Shown here: in pieces, positions 16,113 to 24,952 of the stretch
How the letters are laid out: each line of letters starts with the position of its first letter
Position numbering within the stretch: the stretch's first letter is position 1
Origin: Stieleria mannarensis
GTDB lineage: Bacteria > Planctomycetota > Planctomycetia > Pirellulales > Pirellulaceae
Reading direction: 5' to 3'
Assembly: GCF_014154935.1 (NCBI RefSeq)
Contig: NZ_JACEHH010000022.1
Coordinates: 62,001 to 126,000, forward strand
Length of the DNA stretch: 64,000 nt
Notes under the pieces: model-generated
Database searches by the model: none
Told to the model about the DNA's origin: nothing
What the model saw: the letters and a program-made list of their open reading frames with translations, nothing else
Translations under genes and position numbers: made by a program

Positions 16113-18590
16113 ATGCGTGGAATCAACGCGAAATTGACAGTCCAACCCATCGACTCATCAGGTCGCATCGCAAAGCGAGCGGTTTTGTTGGCGGTGTTGG
16201 TCGCATCGAGCTCATCGGCCGGCGCGCAGCAACCGCGCGGCGCGATGATGCAATCGCGTTATTTCCAGCAACACAACACCACTCCGCAACTGGTCCGTCA
16301 AGGCGCCAAAAGCGGCTCGGGGATGTCCGTGGGCGTGGTCCAGTCCAATCCGTTCTTTGCCGCCGGCCAGCCCTCCGCCGGAAAGCCCTCCGCCGCGACC
16401 AACTCCGGCGCCCCGCTGGTCGCCGCCGACCAGGCAGGCACGACCAGTGGCCTGTCTGGAAAGAGTGATCTGTCTGACAATCCGGTCGGACGGGTACGCC
16501 AGAATCCCAATTTCCAGCCGACCGGTGTGAGCGACCAGCCGCTGATCGCACTCGGTGGCGACCATGCCCCCGCCACGCGGGTCGACGCGTTTGACCGATT
16601 CGGCCAACCGCAGACGCCAAGCCAACCGCCGCAAAAAAGCATCGCGGTGACGGCCCCGTCGACCTCGCCCGCACCCCTGGCGATCCCCAGCGGTGCCGCA
16701 GCCCCGATCAGTTCTGCCCCGATCAGTTCTGCCCCGGCCGGCACCGCCGCGTCATCCGAACCGACACGCTGGGCCAGCCGCGGCCAGGCCGTTCCCATCG
16801 GTGTCGCCGCCGAGCAATCCTCGCGCGTTATCCCGGTGACCGACGCCCGCGAACATCAGACGACGATCCGGGAAACCCAGCCGATCTTCTTTACCCTGTC
16901 CGACGACACGGCCGAAGCCGGCGATGCCTTCACCGGCCAATTTGAGGCCCCCGCCGAACCCGCCGAACCCGCCGAACCCGCGGCCCCGGTCGCGGAAGTT
17001 GACGACCAGCAGGCGTACGGCACCGCAATCGCCGACTCACCAACGTCCACCACGGCCGAAAATGACGCCCCGTCACAATCGCCTGCCGCCGCTGCGAGCC
17101 AACCCGACGCGTCACCCGTCGTCATTGACACACCGGTAAAACTCGCGCCGGCCGTCAACTTCATCGCCGAAGCGTTCGCGCCGATCGATAAAGGCAAGGC
17201 CCAGGCGTCAGGCGACGAAGTCGGGCCGGCGAGCAAGGCGGATCCAAGCAGTGATGACCAGGTCGACGCCCTGGTCGTCAGCAATCGGTCTCGCGCCCGA
17301 CTGTTGAAGGTGCCTTCGCAGCAACAAGCCCAACCGGTCCTGCAAAAGGTCCAATCGGCACCGCAACCGCTGCACATCGCTGACGCGGCGGAAACCGCAG
17401 AGCCGCCCGCTCAGGAATCGGTCTCGCAGATCGCGGTCAATCGACATCCCAAAGCGGTCGCAATCGCGACGCCACCGGTCGACCTTTCGCTTTCCGATCG
17501 CGACACCGCGGTCGTGCAGTCGACGATCGACCCGATTCGTTTCAACGATGCGGCGAACACGAATCCCGCCCCGCAGAATCCGGATCGGCCGACGACGAAC
17601 GCCGATGCAAACACCACCGCAGCGTCCGAGCAGGTCCCCGAGGCTGCGTTGGTCGCCAAAGCACCGGTGACAGCCCGCGAGCAACCGCAGGCCGCACCGA
17701 ACACCCGATCGGCGGAACCCGTCGAGCAGGCTGCGATGCCGGCGATTTCCAGGCGTCAGCCGGTCGCCACCCGAACGGTGCTGGGGCGGACAGAGGCGGA
17801 AGGTTTGCGACGACAAGTGACAACCGATCACGTCGGATCGCACGCAATCGTGACCTCCGAGGCACCCGGCATCGAACAAATCGGCACCGATGAAGCCCCG
17901 TTGATTGCGGCACCGGTGGTCGTGAATCCGTCGCAAGCGGCCTCAGGCGGCACGGCCCAGAAGGCTCACCCGCCGGTCGCCAGGGCCAATTCCGGTATCC
18001 CCGCCCGACTCGCCTCCTCACGTTCCAACCTGCGACGCCACAGCATCGCGGCCGAACAGAAACGCATCGATGTGACTGTCCCCGATCCCCGTGCGTCCCG
18101 GCGGCACGACGGCCAAGGAGGGGCGTCCGGTGACCAACGCCAAGCGGTCGTTTTACAACTGAGGCGTGCCCAGGTGCGGTCGATGACCATCGGCGGTCGC
18201 GTGCGACGGTTCACGATCGACGACAAGGACGTGTGCCAAGCGTTCGCATCGGGGGCCAATCAAATCAAGCTGATCGGCACGGGGACGGGGCAGACCCAAA
18301 TGACGATCTGGGCCGATGTGGTCGACGGACAACCGACCCGCAAACAGACCTTCCAGATCCAGGTCAGCGAGGGTGTCGACGCGGTTGGTGAAAAAGTCGC
18401 CGCCCACACCGAACTGCTGAACGATTCGATCGACAAAGCGTTTCCCAGCGCCAGCGTCGTCGTGTCGCTCCGCGGCGGAGAACTGGTCGTCGCAGGCCGC
18501 TGCGATGACGAGGAGACGGCAAAACAAATCGTTCGCATGGTGCGAAAGAGTTGTCTGGTCCCGGTCCAAGACAATTTGAAAGTTCGATGA
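16113..18590 (+). CDS. Secreted Ala/Pro-rich protein with pilus-secretin N-domain and BON domain
   Basis: An 825-residue exported protein. The signal peptide is RIAKRAVLLAVLVASSSS ending near SAGAQQ (about residue 39). Residues about 60-670 are low-complexity, rich in Ala, Pro, Gln, Ser and Thr. The folded part is C-terminal. About 680-745 (VRSMTIGGRVRRFTI..., then KLIGTGTGQTQMTIWADV) resembles the N-terminal domain of type II/III/pilus secretins (CpaC-like). About 765-825 (SASVVVSLRGGELVVAGR, ETAKQIVRMVRKS) resembles a BON domain. No secretin pore domain follows, so this is not a complete CpaC. It may be an envelope scaffold or a partner of a separate secretin. The ATG at 16113 is followed directly by the signal peptide. 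A porin-like gene follows 139 bp downstream on the same strand. Confidence 0.75.
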   Translation: MRGINAKLTVQPIDSSGRIAKRAVLLAVLVASSSSAGAQQPRGAMMQSRYFQQHNTTPQLVRQGAKSGSGMSVGVVQSNPFFAAGQPSAGKPSAATNSGAPLVAADQAGTTSGLSGKSDLSDNPVGRVRQNPNFQPTGVSDQPLIALGGDHAPATRVDAFDRFGQPQTPSQPPQKSIAVTAPSTSPAPLAIPSGAAAPISSAPISSAPAGTAASSEPTRWASRGQAVPIGVAAEQSSRVIPVTDAREHQTTIRETQPIFFTLSDDTAEAGDAFTGQFEAPAEPAEPAEPAAPVAEVDDQQAYGTAIADSPTSTTAENDAPSQSPAAAASQPDASPVVIDTPVKLAPAVNFIAEAFAPIDKGKAQASGDEVGPASKADPSSDDQVDALVVSNRSRARLLKVPSQQQAQPVLQKVQSAPQPLHIADAAETAEPPAQESVSQIAVNRHPKAVAIATPPVDLSLSDRDTAVVQSTIDPIRFNDAANTNPAPQNPDRPTTNADANTTAASEQVPEAALVAKAPVTAREQPQAAPNTRSAEPVEQAAMPAISRRQPVATRTVLGRTEAEGLRRQVTTDHVGSHAIVTSEAPGIEQIGTDEAPLIAAPVVVNPSQAASGGTAQKAHPPVARANSGIPARLASSRSNLRRHSIAAEQKRIDVTVPDPRASRRHDGQGGASGDQRQAVVLQLRRAQVRSMTIGGRVRRFTIDDKDVCQAFASGANQIKLIGTGTGQTQMTIWADVVDGQPTRKQTFQIQVSEGVDAVGEKVAAHTELLNDSIDKAFPSASVVVSLRGGELVVAGRCDDEETAKQIVRMVRKSCLVPVQDNLKVR

Positions 18591-18729
18591 TCCAAGCGGG
18601 ATGGTCTGTCGCTGCTCCGGCAACGGGGCCGACACATCAGACGCGATTCAACCTGATTGTAGAAACGTCACACTAACCACTGATTCATCGCGGAACTGTT
18701 CCGCAGCGATTTAGTCAACGAGGTTCGAC

Positions 18730-20082
18730 ATGAACATCCCTCTGATCCACTCCGTCCTCCGGCGTCACGCCGCAAGGGTTCTGGCGATCGCCGCGGCCGC
18801 CATGATCGCTGCGGGCGGCGCGACTGCCTCGGCACAAACCGGATTGGTGGGCACGCTCGGTGCCGGACAACCGACGCCCTCCGGGGCGACCGCCGGCAAT
18901 CCGGCCGCCGCGGCCGCGATGTTCACTCCGGGGACCAAGATCATCTCCGCCTCGGACGTGCCCACCGCGGCCGACGTCCAGCCCGGCCGCCTGGCCCCCG
19001 GATCGGTTTCCCACGCCCTCGCCGGCGACTTCGCCTCGACCGCCGGCGGCGGCGTCGCCCAAGTCGGATACGCCTGCCAAAGCTGCATGCAACATTCCTG
19101 CAACGGTGCCTGCGGCGGCTATGGCATGTCCGGCCATGGCATGTCCGGCTACGGCGGTCAAAGCATGGCTTGTGGGGTCCCCTGTGATCCCTACTACTAT
19201 GTGATCATCGAAGCGATGTACATGGAACGCAACGGCGAGGACGGGTTCAGTTTGACCCAAAACGAACGCATCGATGATTTCGGATTCGAATGGATGCCCC
19301 GCATCACGTTCGGAACGCTGCCCAATTGCGTCAACGGATACGAGTTCACCTTCACCGGACCGACCGAATGGAACCGCCACCTGCAGGTTGTCGACACCAA
19401 CTCGCCGGGAAACATCGACTCCTATCTGTTCGACGGTGACGGCCCACCGACGGCTACCAATCCACACCCGCAAAACTTTGACGGCTCGTTCCTGGATCCC
19501 TTTCAAGATGCCAACCTGCAAACCCAGTTCTACAATACCGAGTATTGGAGTGCGGAGCTGAACAAGACGATCGTCGGCTGGGACGTTGCCAAAGTGCTGT
19601 TCGGCGGACGACTGATTCGCGTCGAAGAAGACTATGGGTATGCGTCGGAGAAAGACATCTTTTCGTCCTACTCCGATTTGACGGCCAGCACCGAAAACAC
19701 GATGGCCGGGTTGCAGCTCGGTCTGGACTTGCTCAATCCGCTGACGCAGAACCTTTACACCGATCTGCGAGCCCGGATCGGCGTCCACTACAACTTTGCC
19801 GACTCCGAAGTCCGGCTCCGCAATCAAGGCACCACGGTGCTCAGCACCAGCCGCGACGACGATGACTTCTGCGGCGTGTTCGATGTCGGTTTGGCCCTGC
19901 GGTACCAGCTCGGCGAGATCCTGTCGATCCGCGGCGGTGGCGAGGTCTTGTACATCACCAACACCGCGTTGGTCCCCGGCCAAATCGACGCGGCGGTCAC
20001 CAACGCGCTCGGCAGCCGTATTGACATGAACGACGGCTTGCTGTTCTACGGCGGAACCTTCGGTATCGAATTGCGATACTGA
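18730..20082 (+). CDS. BBP7-like outer membrane beta-barrel protein
   Basis: A 450-residue exported protein. The signal peptide is RVLAIAAAAMIAAGGATASA, cleaved near residue 36. A Gly/Ala/Pro-rich stretch with a Cys-rich loop (CQSCMQHSCNGACGGYGM, about 117-134) precedes the barrel region. From about 155 onward, alternating hydrophobic strands appear (YVIIEAMYMERN, YEFTFTGPTEWNRHL, VLFGGRLIRVEEDYGY, LYTDLRARIGVHYNF), ending in an aromatic final strand GGTFGIELRY, typical of barrels inserted by BamA. The pattern fits the planctomycete BBP7 family, from memory. The ATG at 18730 has GAGG six bases upstream. No substrate can be named. The preceding gene also encodes an envelope protein. Confidence 0.7.
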   Translation: MNIPLIHSVLRRHAARVLAIAAAAMIAAGGATASAQTGLVGTLGAGQPTPSGATAGNPAAAAAMFTPGTKIISASDVPTAADVQPGRLAPGSVSHALAGDFASTAGGGVAQVGYACQSCMQHSCNGACGGYGMSGHGMSGYGGQSMACGVPCDPYYYVIIEAMYMERNGEDGFSLTQNERIDDFGFEWMPRITFGTLPNCVNGYEFTFTGPTEWNRHLQVVDTNSPGNIDSYLFDGDGPPTATNPHPQNFDGSFLDPFQDANLQTQFYNTEYWSAELNKTIVGWDVAKVLFGGRLIRVEEDYGYASEKDIFSSYSDLTASTENTMAGLQLGLDLLNPLTQNLYTDLRARIGVHYNFADSEVRLRNQGTTVLSTSRDDDDFCGVFDVGLALRYQLGEILSIRGGGEVLYITNTALVPGQIDAAVTNALGSRIDMNDGLLFYGGTFGIELRY

Positions 20083-20161
20083 TCCGACCGCACAACGATG
20101 CCCCCAATCGCGATTCACCCAGTAGCCGCCCGGTTCTCCTCGCGATCGAGCACACACTCGA

Positions 20162-20190
20162 CCGCGGGGGGGATCTCGCGGCTATTTTTT
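20162..20190 (+). terminator. Possible terminator after the porin gene
   Basis: CCGCG (20162-20166) can pair with CGCGG (20177-20181) and is followed by CTATTTTTT. The stem is short with a G-rich loop, and the T-run includes the stop codon of the convergent gene, so support is modest. Confidence 0.3.
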
Positions 20191-20613
20191 CGATCTGCCG
20201 GCGACCTTTTTCTGCAACCAGTTCTGCACGCTCTGACGCTCCTCCTTGGATTCTTCCGCTTCCCCGCTGATCGCGATGTTGGCCGTCATCTTTTCCGGTT
20301 TGATCTCGCGTGCTTCCCCGCGACCGATGTCACGCAGACAGCGCGGACAGGTCCGTGGCGGCGGGTCGATCCGCAGCCCGCACGCGGGGCAGTAATACTG
20401 GATCTCTTGACGGACCGCGGCTTCAAACAAACCGCCGACGTCGCTGGCGGGAAACCACGCCGAATCGTTCTTTCGCAATCGCGTCTCGGGTTTGATCTCG
20501 CCCTTGCGGACCATCGCCAACAATTCGCTCGGACGCAACGGTCCCACTTCCGTTTGAACGTTGCCTTCCATTCGTTGTAAAAACCAAGCCGTCACGGTTC
20601 GAATCGCTCCCAA
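20182..20613 (-). CDS. GYF_2-domain protein with zinc-ribbon-like CxxC pairs
   Basis: A 143-residue protein. Residues about 10-63 read WFLQRMEGNVQTEVGPLRPS, ELLAMVRKGEIKPETRLRKN and AWFPASDV, the usual pattern of GYF_2 (DUF4339) domains, which are small peptide-binding modules. A zinc-ribbon-like segment follows, with CPACGL (CxxC) and CPRCLRD (CxxC) spaced 13 residues apart (about 75-93), then a charged tail with NWLQKKVAGRSKK. The start at 20613 is kept because WFLQR belongs to the GYF_2 domain; the internal Met at position 15 would remove it. No membrane segment is seen. It is convergent with the porin gene and divergent from nrdR. Function unknown beyond a likely adaptor role. Confidence 0.7.
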   Translation of the reverse strand: MGAIRTVTAWFLQRMEGNVQTEVGPLRPSELLAMVRKGEIKPETRLRKNDSAWFPASDVGGLFEAAVRQEIQYYCPACGLRIDPPPRTCPRCLRDIGRGEAREIKPEKMTANIAISGEAEESKEERQSVQNWLQKKVAGRSKK

Positions 20614-20687
20614 GAAAGCCCCCGGTTCGCTGGAACCCGAACCAGTTTAGCAGATACGGACCGAGGGCGACAAAAAAGGGCGCGGCC

Positions 20688-20717
20688 TTGCCTTTTTAAG
20701 TCATTTGGCCAGATAAT
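20688..20717 (+). promoter_or_regulatory. Possible sigma-70 promoter for nrdR
   Basis: TTGCCT (20688-20693) and GATAAT (20712-20717) are separated by 18 bases and end 39 bp before the nrdR start. Both boxes are close to consensus, but no experimental or comparative support is available here. Confidence 0.35.
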
Positions 20718-20756
20718 GGTCGTTTGCCCGCTCGCCTTAGCTCTGACTGGTCGCCC

Positions 20757-21221
20757 ATGCGCTGCCCATTTTGCCATCTCGATGAAGACCGCGTCCTCGA
20801 CACCAGGACGGCTGAAGGCGGCTACATGATTCGTCGCAAACGGGTCTGCACCAACTGCAACCGCCGCTTCGCGACGGTCGAGAAAATCGAGCAGTTGACG
20901 TTGCGCGTCGTCAAACGCGATCAAACCCGCGAACCCCTGGATCGCGAAAAGATCCGACGCGGCATCGAACGCGCCTGCAGCAAACGGTCCGTCCCGAGCG
21001 ACAAGATCGAGCAGATCGTGCAGAGCATCGAGACGGAGATCTACCAGGAATATGAGACCGAGATCCCGGCCAAGGAGGTCGGCGAGATCGTGATGGCCCA
21101 TCTGTCCCGACTGGACGAAGTCGCCTACATCCGCTTTGCCAGCGTCTATCAGGAATTCCACTCCGCCGAAGACTTTATCAACGAAGTCAGCCGGCTGAGC
21201 AAACGCCCGATCCGGACCTGA
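20757..21221 (+). CDS. nrdR: Transcriptional repressor NrdR of ribonucleotide reductase genes
   Basis: A 154-residue protein matching NrdR over its whole length. The zinc ribbon comprises MRCPFCHLDEDRVLDTR and RRKRVCTNCNRRFATVE (two CxxC pairs). The ATP-cone follows (RVVKRDQTREPLDREKIRRG to EVAYIRFASVYQEFHSAEDF). NrdR senses ATP/dATP and represses nrd operons by binding NrdR boxes. The start at 20757 is chosen because MRCPFC is the conserved N-terminus; the frame stays open upstream to 20724 without family support. No nrd gene is nearby, so it acts in trans. The gene stands alone between a divergent GYF-like gene and a convergent EF-hand gene. Confidence 0.95.
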   Translation: MRCPFCHLDEDRVLDTRTAEGGYMIRRKRVCTNCNRRFATVEKIEQLTLRVVKRDQTREPLDREKIRRGIERACSKRSVPSDKIEQIVQSIETEIYQEYETEIPAKEVGEIVMAHLSRLDEVAYIRFASVYQEFHSAEDFINEVSRLSKRPIRT

Positions 21222-21294
21222 GCCGATGCTGTCATGGAATGCTAGCACGTGGCGTGAGCCAGTGGCCTGCGCTGGCGATGGCGTTGAGTCACGG

Positions 21295-21320
21295 GCCGCT
21301 CGCTCACGCTTCCCGCTGGC
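21295..21320 (-). repeat. 26-bp dispersed repeat (copy 1)
   Basis: This 26-bp segment is near-identical to 22759-22784 (core CTCGCT, ACGCTTCCCGCTGGC); a partial copy in the opposite orientation is at 43724-43743. On the minus strand it lies 2 bp after the stop of the EF-hand gene. Confidence 0.65.
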
Positions 21321-21322
21321 AT

Positions 21323-22681
21323 TTACTTGCGTGACCGCGACTGCATCCACCAGGCGTATTCGTTGACGGTGATGGTTCCGTCGCGGTTGGCGTCGGCATC
21401 GGCCGGGCTCATCAGCATCTTCTTCCATTCACTGGCGACCAACTTCTTGTCGTTGTTGGCGTCGTAGCGGCCGATGATGCGTTCGGCATAGCTGATCATC
21501 TTGTCGTCCGGCGTGCCGATTTCGCCGGCCGGGGCAGCGCTGCCAGAGGCGGACGACGACGAGGTGGACGCCATGGTGGCCGCGCCGGAGGGACTGGCGC
21601 CGCGCTCGACCGCTCGGATCGCTTCGTCGGCGGTGATCACGCCGTCGCGATTGAGATCCGATTGGAAGAACTCGGCGACCGTTTGGTCATCCCACTTACT
21701 GGCGAATTCCGCCATTTCCACCTGGCCATCGTTGTCGGCGTCTTTATCGGTAAAGAACCCCGGCAAGCCTTCGGGCAATCGTTTTTCGCCGGTGATGCGA
21801 TAGGATTTGCGACCGCCATAAACATCCGGCGGTTCGACGTCGCCGCCGCGGTCACTGTCGCGGCGGCGATTGCGGTCGTCATTGCGGCGATCTTCGGATG
21901 ATTCGCGGCGGCGGGCGTAACGGACGGCCAATTCACCGTCGGTCAATCGCCCGTCCTTGTTGCGGTCAAAATCCATCGGGTTGCCGGAAAAGCGACTGGA
22001 AAGTTCATTCTTTTGCAGCACACCGTCGCGGTTGCGGTCGTAGCGCCGAATCGTTTCGGCGGCCTGTCGGCGGTCTTCATCGGTCACCACCACATCCATC
22101 ATTTCGGCGGCCGGACCAAAACCGGCCAGCATCGGCGGAGGCGCGTCGGTTCCGAATCCGGGAACCAACAACTCCGGCGTCAACGAATCGTCGTCCGAAC
22201 CGCCGCGGCCGCGAGACGAATCGCCGCCGCTGCGCTGTTCTTGCATCTTTTGAAAGGACTCGGTGACACGCTTGATCGAAATCGGCTGGCCGGGCTTGAT
22301 ACTCGGATCGGTCGACTGCAAGCGTTGAATCAGAAACTGCGCCGGGCCTTGCTGTTCATCCGGGTCGATGGTTCCGTTGCCGTTGCGGTCCAGCCGGCTG
22401 AGAAAGCTGCTGGGGTCGAATCCGCCACGTGAACCGCCGCCGCGGCCGCCGCGATCACCGCCGCCACCGAACGGACTGCCGCCACCGGGGCCGCCACGAA
22501 AGCCGCCTCCGCCACCGGGGGGGCCGCCGCGGAATCCACCGCCGCCACGATCTCCGCCGCCACGATCTCCGCCGCCACGTTCTCCCCGGTCACCGCCACC
22601 GCGTTGGGCGGATGCGGGCGAGGGGGCCAGCAGGACGAAAACACAGCAAACCGCGAAAACTGAAGTTTTTAGAGTGTTCAT
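21323..22681 (-). CDS. Secreted EF-hand protein with Gly/Arg-rich N-terminal region
   Basis: A 452-residue exported protein. The signal peptide is TSVFAVCCVFVLLAPSPASA (cleavage near 25). Residues about 27-90 are almost pure Gly/Arg/Asp (GGGDRGGGDRGGGG-type repeats). At least seven EF-hand-like calcium loops follow: DRNGNGTIDPDE, DRNRDGVLQKNE, DRNKDGRLTDGE, DADNDGQVEMAE, DLNRDGVITADE, DANNDKKLVASE and DANRDGTITVNE. The spacing is irregular, as in other secreted planctomycete EF-hand proteins. A calcium-binding structural or signalling role outside the cytoplasm is likely; no enzymatic domain is seen. It is monocistronic on the minus strand, flanked on both sides by copies of one dispersed repeat. 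Confidence 0.85.
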   Translation of the reverse strand: MNTLKTSVFAVCCVFVLLAPSPASAQRGGGDRGERGGGDRGGGDRGGGGFRGGPPGGGGGFRGGPGGGSPFGGGGDRGGRGGGSRGGFDPSSFLSRLDRNGNGTIDPDEQQGPAQFLIQRLQSTDPSIKPGQPISIKRVTESFQKMQEQRSGGDSSRGRGGSDDDSLTPELLVPGFGTDAPPPMLAGFGPAAEMMDVVVTDEDRRQAAETIRRYDRNRDGVLQKNELSSRFSGNPMDFDRNKDGRLTDGELAVRYARRRESSEDRRNDDRNRRRDSDRGGDVEPPDVYGGRKSYRITGEKRLPEGLPGFFTDKDADNDGQVEMAEFASKWDDQTVAEFFQSDLNRDGVITADEAIRAVERGASPSGAATMASTSSSSASGSAAPAGEIGTPDDKMISYAERIIGRYDANNDKKLVASEWKKMLMSPADADANRDGTITVNEYAWWMQSRSRK

Positions 22682-22758
22682 GGTGATGAAACCTCGGGCG
22701 GGGACGAAGGTTTCGTCAGTCTAACTGATCCGGGCGGATTGGCCTAAAAGAATGATCG

Positions 22759-22784
22759 GCCGCTCGCTGACGCTTCCCGCTGGC
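22759..22784 (-). repeat. 26-bp dispersed repeat (copy 2)
   Basis: Same unit as 21295-21320 in the same orientation, differing at one position (CGCTGACG instead of CGCTCACG). It lies 31 bp after the tyrS stop codon in the direction of tyrS transcription. Confidence 0.65.
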
Positions 22785-22814
22785 AGGGGATGCCGACACG
22801 GGCTCAACAAGCGA

Positions 22815-24101
22815 TCACCGCGAAAACCGCAGCAGCGCGTAATTCTTCCTGCCCTTGCGGAGCACCATCACGGTTTCGCTGGCCAGGTCGGATTCGACCA
22901 GATGCCGGTTCATGTCGGTGACGCGTTGGTTGTTGATGTACGCGCCTCCATCTTTGATCGCCCGCCGCGCTTCTCCGCCGCTTTTGGCTAGCCCGGCTTG
23001 TTGGAACGCTTCGACGACCCACAACCCTTCGCCGGACAACGCCTCGCGGGCCATCTCCTGGCTGGGGACGTCGGCGAAGATCTCGTTCAGCATCGCGTCG
23101 TCCATCGCTTCGATCTCGCCGCCGAACAGGGTTTTGCTGGCTTTGAGTGCGGAATTCAAACCATCTTCGCCATGGACGAACTGGGTCATCCACTCGGCCA
23201 GACGCTTTTGGGCGGTGTTGCGTCCCGGATCCGAAGCGGTCATTTCGGCCAGCGCGTCGTATTCTTCACGCTCGATTTCGGTCAGGTACGCGATGCACTT
23301 CATCACGTCGTCGTCGCTGACGTTGAACCAGTACTGGTAGAACGCGTAGGGGCTGGTGCGCTGGCGGTCCAGCCAGACCGCGCCGCTTTCGGTTTTGCCC
23401 ATCTTGCGGCCGTCGCTGGTCGTCAACAGCGGAGCGGTCATCCCGAAGACCTGCTTGCCCAGCATGCGTCGGGCCAGATCGATGCCGGCGGTGACGTTGC
23501 CCCACTGGTCGCTGCCGCCGGCTTGGATCAGACAGCCGTGCTCGCGACACAGGTGCACAAAATCGTAGGCCTGCAGCAGCATGTAACTGAACTCGGTGTA
23601 GCTGAGTCCGGCATCGCTGCCCAACCGCGCCCGGACAGATTCCTTGCCCATCATCGTGCCGACGGGAAAGTTCTTTCCGACGTCGCGCAAGAATTCCAGG
23701 TAACTGTAGCCTTTCATCCAATCGAAGTTGTTCAACAGCAGCGCCGCGTTGTCGCCTTCGAAGGAAAGGAATTGTCGCATTTGGGCTTCGACGCCGGCGA
23801 TGTTGGCTTGCAGCTGTTCGCCCGACAGTAGGTTGCGTTCTTCGCTTTTGCCGGTCGGGTCGCCGATCATCCCCGTCGCACCACCGACCAAGGCGATCGG
23901 GCGATGGCCGGCCTGTTGGAACCGCCGCAGCAACATCAACTGCATCATCGACCCGACGTGCAGACTGGTCGCGGTGGGGTCAAAACCGATGTAGATTGTT
24001 TGCGGCTGGGAATCGAGCAGCTTCTTCAGCCCCGGTTCGTCGGTGACTTGGTGGATCAAGCCGCGCCAACGCAGTTCTTCGATCAGGTCTTTTTCAGGCA
24101 T
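22815..24101 (-). CDS. tyrS: Tyrosyl-tRNA synthetase
   Basis: A 428-residue class I aminoacyl-tRNA synthetase that charges tRNA-Tyr. The HIGH-like motif is in GFDPTATSLHVGS (about 39-51), with GGATGMIGDPTGKSEERN next, tyrosine-pocket residues around QAYDFVHL and QAGGSDQWGN, and the KMSKS-like loop GRKMGKTESG. The C-terminal S4 RNA-binding domain is AGLAKSGGEARRAIKDGGAY to the end (about 350-428). Length is normal for the bacterial TyrS group. The ATG at 24101 overlaps the end of ispD by 8 bp on the same strand, so the two are cotranscribed and probably coupled. Confidence 0.97.
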   Translation of the reverse strand: MPEKDLIEELRWRGLIHQVTDEPGLKKLLDSQPQTIYIGFDPTATSLHVGSMMQLMLLRRFQQAGHRPIALVGGATGMIGDPTGKSEERNLLSGEQLQANIAGVEAQMRQFLSFEGDNAALLLNNFDWMKGYSYLEFLRDVGKNFPVGTMMGKESVRARLGSDAGLSYTEFSYMLLQAYDFVHLCREHGCLIQAGGSDQWGNVTAGIDLARRMLGKQVFGMTAPLLTTSDGRKMGKTESGAVWLDRQRTSPYAFYQYWFNVSDDDVMKCIAYLTEIEREEYDALAEMTASDPGRNTAQKRLAEWMTQFVHGEDGLNSALKASKTLFGGEIEAMDDAMLNEIFADVPSQEMAREALSGEGLWVVEAFQQAGLAKSGGEARRAIKDGGAYINNQRVTDMNRHLVESDLASETVMVLRKGRKNYALLRFSR

Positions 24102-24810
24102 GGTGGGATTCGATTTGAGTTTTCAGGATCGCCTCGGCGACGACCAAGTCATTGGGATGGGTGATTTTCAAATTGTCCGGCGAACCCTGAACCAGCGCCA
24201 CGTCGACTCCGAGCCGTGAGACCAATTCGGCGTCATCGGTTGCCGGCCGGCCGCGGTGTTTGGCGTAGGCGCGTTGCAAGATGTCCGGTGCAAAGACCTG
24301 GGGCGTCTGGGCCAGCCAAAGGGTACTGCGGTCGACCGTCCGGCACGACACCCCCGCGTCGAGCGACTGTTTAACGGTCGCGGTCACGGGCGCGGCCAGG
24401 ATCGCCGCGCCGGTCTGGTCGGCCTTGGCAAACACGGCGTCCAAGTCATCCTGGCGGACCAACGGGCGGGCCGCGTCGTGAATCGCGATCAAGCCGACCG
24501 AATCGTCCTGGGCGACATGGCTAAGACCCGATCGCACGCTGTCGGTTCGCTCGGCACCGCCGGGGACCCGTTCGATCGCCAATTCCCGAACCTGCGCGGC
24601 AAACTCACCTTCGAATCGCGGCCGATCCTGATCGGAGACCGGCATCACGATCCGCGCCACCCTGCGGTGCGCTCGCAATCGCCGGGCGGCGACCAACCAG
24701 ATCGGATCGCCGGCCAGCACCGCGAACAGTTTGTTCTCTTCGCGACCGAACCGCCGTCCGCTGCCGGCGGCCGGCAGGATGACCGCAACGTGATTGGGAG
24801 AAATTGACAT
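24094..24810 (-). CDS. ispD: 2-C-methyl-D-erythritol 4-phosphate cytidylyltransferase
   Basis: A 238-residue nucleotidyltransferase of the MEP isoprenoid pathway; it transfers CMP from CTP to methylerythritol phosphate. Visible motifs are VILPAAGSGRRFG followed by ENKLF, GGAERTDSVRSGL, IHDAARPLV, AAPVTATVK, LWLAQTPQVF, TDDAELVSRLG and GSPDNLKITHPNDL. All are the standard IspD blocks and the length is normal. It overlaps tyrS by 8 bp. Upstream, a 76-bp palindromic element (24836-24911) separates it from the oxidoreductase gene. Confidence 0.95.
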   Translation of the reverse strand: MSISPNHVAVILPAAGSGRRFGREENKLFAVLAGDPIWLVAARRLRAHRRVARIVMPVSDQDRPRFEGEFAAQVRELAIERVPGGAERTDSVRSGLSHVAQDDSVGLIAIHDAARPLVRQDDLDAVFAKADQTGAAILAAPVTATVKQSLDAGVSCRTVDRSTLWLAQTPQVFAPDILQRAYAKHRGRPATDDAELVSRLGVDVALVQGSPDNLKITHPNDLVVAEAILKTQIESHHA

Positions 24811-24835
24811 CAGGAATCCTTTACGAAAATGGACA

Positions 24836-24911
24836 GTCGCCGTCCTCTCCGAGGTCGGCGCGGGCTAAGCTCCGCTTTGACGCGCACGCCGAGTTCGGAG
24901 AACACGGCGAC
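24836..24911 (-). repeat. 76-bp palindromic intergenic element (copy 1)
   Basis: The ends GTCGCCGT and ACGGCGAC are inverted. Read on the minus strand it matches 40520-40595 read on the plus strand. Inner arms CTCCGAGGTCGGCG and CGCCGAGTTCGGAG pair imperfectly, with an AAGC/GCTT mini-hairpin in the centre. It lies 41 bp after the stop of the Gfo/Idh/MocA gene, in the direction of transcription. Confidence 0.8.
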
Positions 24912-24952
24912 TCTCCGAACCCATCGGCTACCCGAAAACCCGGCCACACGCA

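Noticed and set aside
15644-16168. 174-codon minus-strand frame in the intergenic region
   Set aside because: It crosses the inverted repeat and the start of the pilus-N gene and shows no coding character.
18715-20157. 480-codon open frame on the minus strand
   Set aside because: It is antisense to the porin-like gene, which has a signal peptide, a ribosome-binding site and barrel strands.
22420-22600. Possible CRISPR-like array
   Set aside because: The repeats are short GGN-type codon runs encoding a Gly/Arg-rich stretch; there are no conserved repeat-spacer units.
22368-22724. Proline-rich open frame on the plus strand
   Set aside because: It is the reverse reading of the Gly/Arg-rich repeats of the EF-hand gene.
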